Origin: a virus
Direction: 5' to 3' (one strand)
Virus record (IMG/VR): IMGVR_UViG_3300024344_002083
Span: 1 to 48,316 of that record
DNA: 48,316 bases
The notes under the pieces were generated by a model, which did no database searches, had not been told where the DNA came from, and saw only the letters and a program-made list of their open reading frames with translations. The position numbers and the translations under genes are program-made. Position 1 is the stretch's first letter. Each line of letters starts with the position of its first letter. Of the stretch, positions 47,823 through 48,316 are shown one piece after another.

Positions 47823-48316
47823 TGTCCTATGCCGTCATCTGCTAGACAACGGATATCAAGTAAAATGCATCGACAATTTCCATAAAGGGCAATGCGATGC
47901 AATAATCCCATTAGCAACAAACCCTAATTTTGAGTTTGAATATGGTGATGTAACAGTATTAGAACAAATGAAGGAGGCCGTAATTGGGTGTGACGCTATT
48001 ATTCATCTCGCTGCTATTGTTGGCTTTCCGGCTTGCAAATCCCAACCTGCGTTGGCTACGGAAGTAAATGTAGAAGGCACTAGAAATATGCTTTTTGCAA
48101 GAGAATCTTACAATCCAAAAATGCCTTTCGTCTATGCGTCCACAGGAAGCGTCTACGGCAAAGTAGAAGGGGATTGCACAGAAGAGTCCCCGTTAAACGC
48201 TGTGTCTCTCTACGGCGTTAATAAGCGCGTTGCAGAGGAAATGGTAGCCACTCAAGACAATACCGTATCTTTTCGGTTCGCTACTGGGTTTGGTGTCAGC
48301 CCATGTATGCGGGTGA
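47779..48316 (+). CDS. SDR sugar-nucleotide epimerase, C-terminus cut by window edge
   Basis: The ATG at 47779 with AGGA before it opens a frame that runs off the right edge. The visible 179 residues show KILVTGGGGYVGNVLC (Rossmann), DAIIHLAAIVG, STGSVYG and YGVNKRVAEE (YxxxK), as in UDP-glucose 4-epimerase-like enzymes. It overlaps the WavE-like gene by 44 bases. It is the third SDR in the window, after 5960 and 36402. The right end of the sugar cluster is not reached here. Confidence 0.88.
   Translation, partial: MTKILVTGGGGYVGNVLCRHLLDNGYQVKCIDNFHKGQCDAIIPLATNPNFEFEYGDVTVLEQMKEAVIGCDAIIHLAAIVGFPACKSQPALATEVNVEGTRNMLFARESYNPKMPFVYASTGSVYGKVEGDCTEESPLNAVSLYGVNKRVAEEMVATQDNTVSFRFATGFGVSPCMRV

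Noticed and set aside
1-48316. CRISPR arrays, insertion sequences, integrase or attachment sites
   Set aside because: No regularly spaced direct repeats, no transposase-like motif and no paired terminal repeats were seen on either strand.

Overview
The window reads as one continuous piece of a large, AT-rich tailed-phage (Caudoviricetes) genome. Every supported gene lies on the + strand, most neighbours overlap by 1 to 90 bases, and the gene set is that of a virulent phage with its own replication machinery: ribonucleotide reductase, dUTPase, PhoH-like ATPase, UvsX/RecA-like recombinase, DnaB-like helicase, TOPRIM primase, dNMP kinase, DNA polymerase III alpha, proofreading exonuclease, SSB and sigma factors. 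I see no tRNA, integrase, transposase or CRISPR array. The host is not identifiable. One secreted protein (2142-2660) recalls, from memory only, a family I associate with Planctomycetes.

Layout. (1) 1-5400: the end of a sigma-like gene, a DeoC-fold protein without its Schiff-base lysines, a Gly/Ser-rich probable virion protein, then small membrane or secreted proteins around an M19-type dipeptidase; this may be a lysis or envelope-interaction block. (2) 5388-8964: two thioredoxin-like proteins, a GDP-fucose-synthase-like epimerase, a putative glycosyltransferase, a beta-propeller protein and two small ORFs. (3) 8965-9193: the longest gene-free stretch, which looks like a structured non-coding RNA or leader upstream of nrdA. 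(4) 9194-14052: nucleotide metabolism (nrdA, nrdB, dut) and phoH, with two tiny coupled ORFs. (5) 14052-28738: replication, recombination and regulation.

In region 5 the polymerase III alpha subunit is split into two genes (640 and 530 residues, together close to the length of one bacterial DnaE). A 72-residue ORF and a DEDDh exonuclease gene lie between the halves. I see no intein sequence at the break.

(6) 28735-48316, running off the right edge: about 23 consecutive sugar-related genes. They include GT4-, GT2-, GT8-, GT25-, CgeB- and WavE-like glycosyltransferases, two nucleotidyltransferase domains (one fused to a HAD phosphatase), two SDR epimerases, a cupin, methyltransferases and a GDPD-like protein. 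None shows a convincing membrane segment, so the set looks like a cytoplasmic glycan assembly line without flippase, polymerase or lipid-carrier transferase. It could decorate virion proteins or DNA, or act on host surface sugar precursors.

The most notable items are the split polymerase with an embedded exonuclease gene, the NrdB that has valine at the radical-tyrosine site, the candidate RNA before nrdA, the M19 dipeptidase with an HxH metal motif, the signal peptide encoded out of frame inside a Cys-rich tail, and the large soluble glycan cluster. All functional assignments come from motif recognition by eye; no database search was run.
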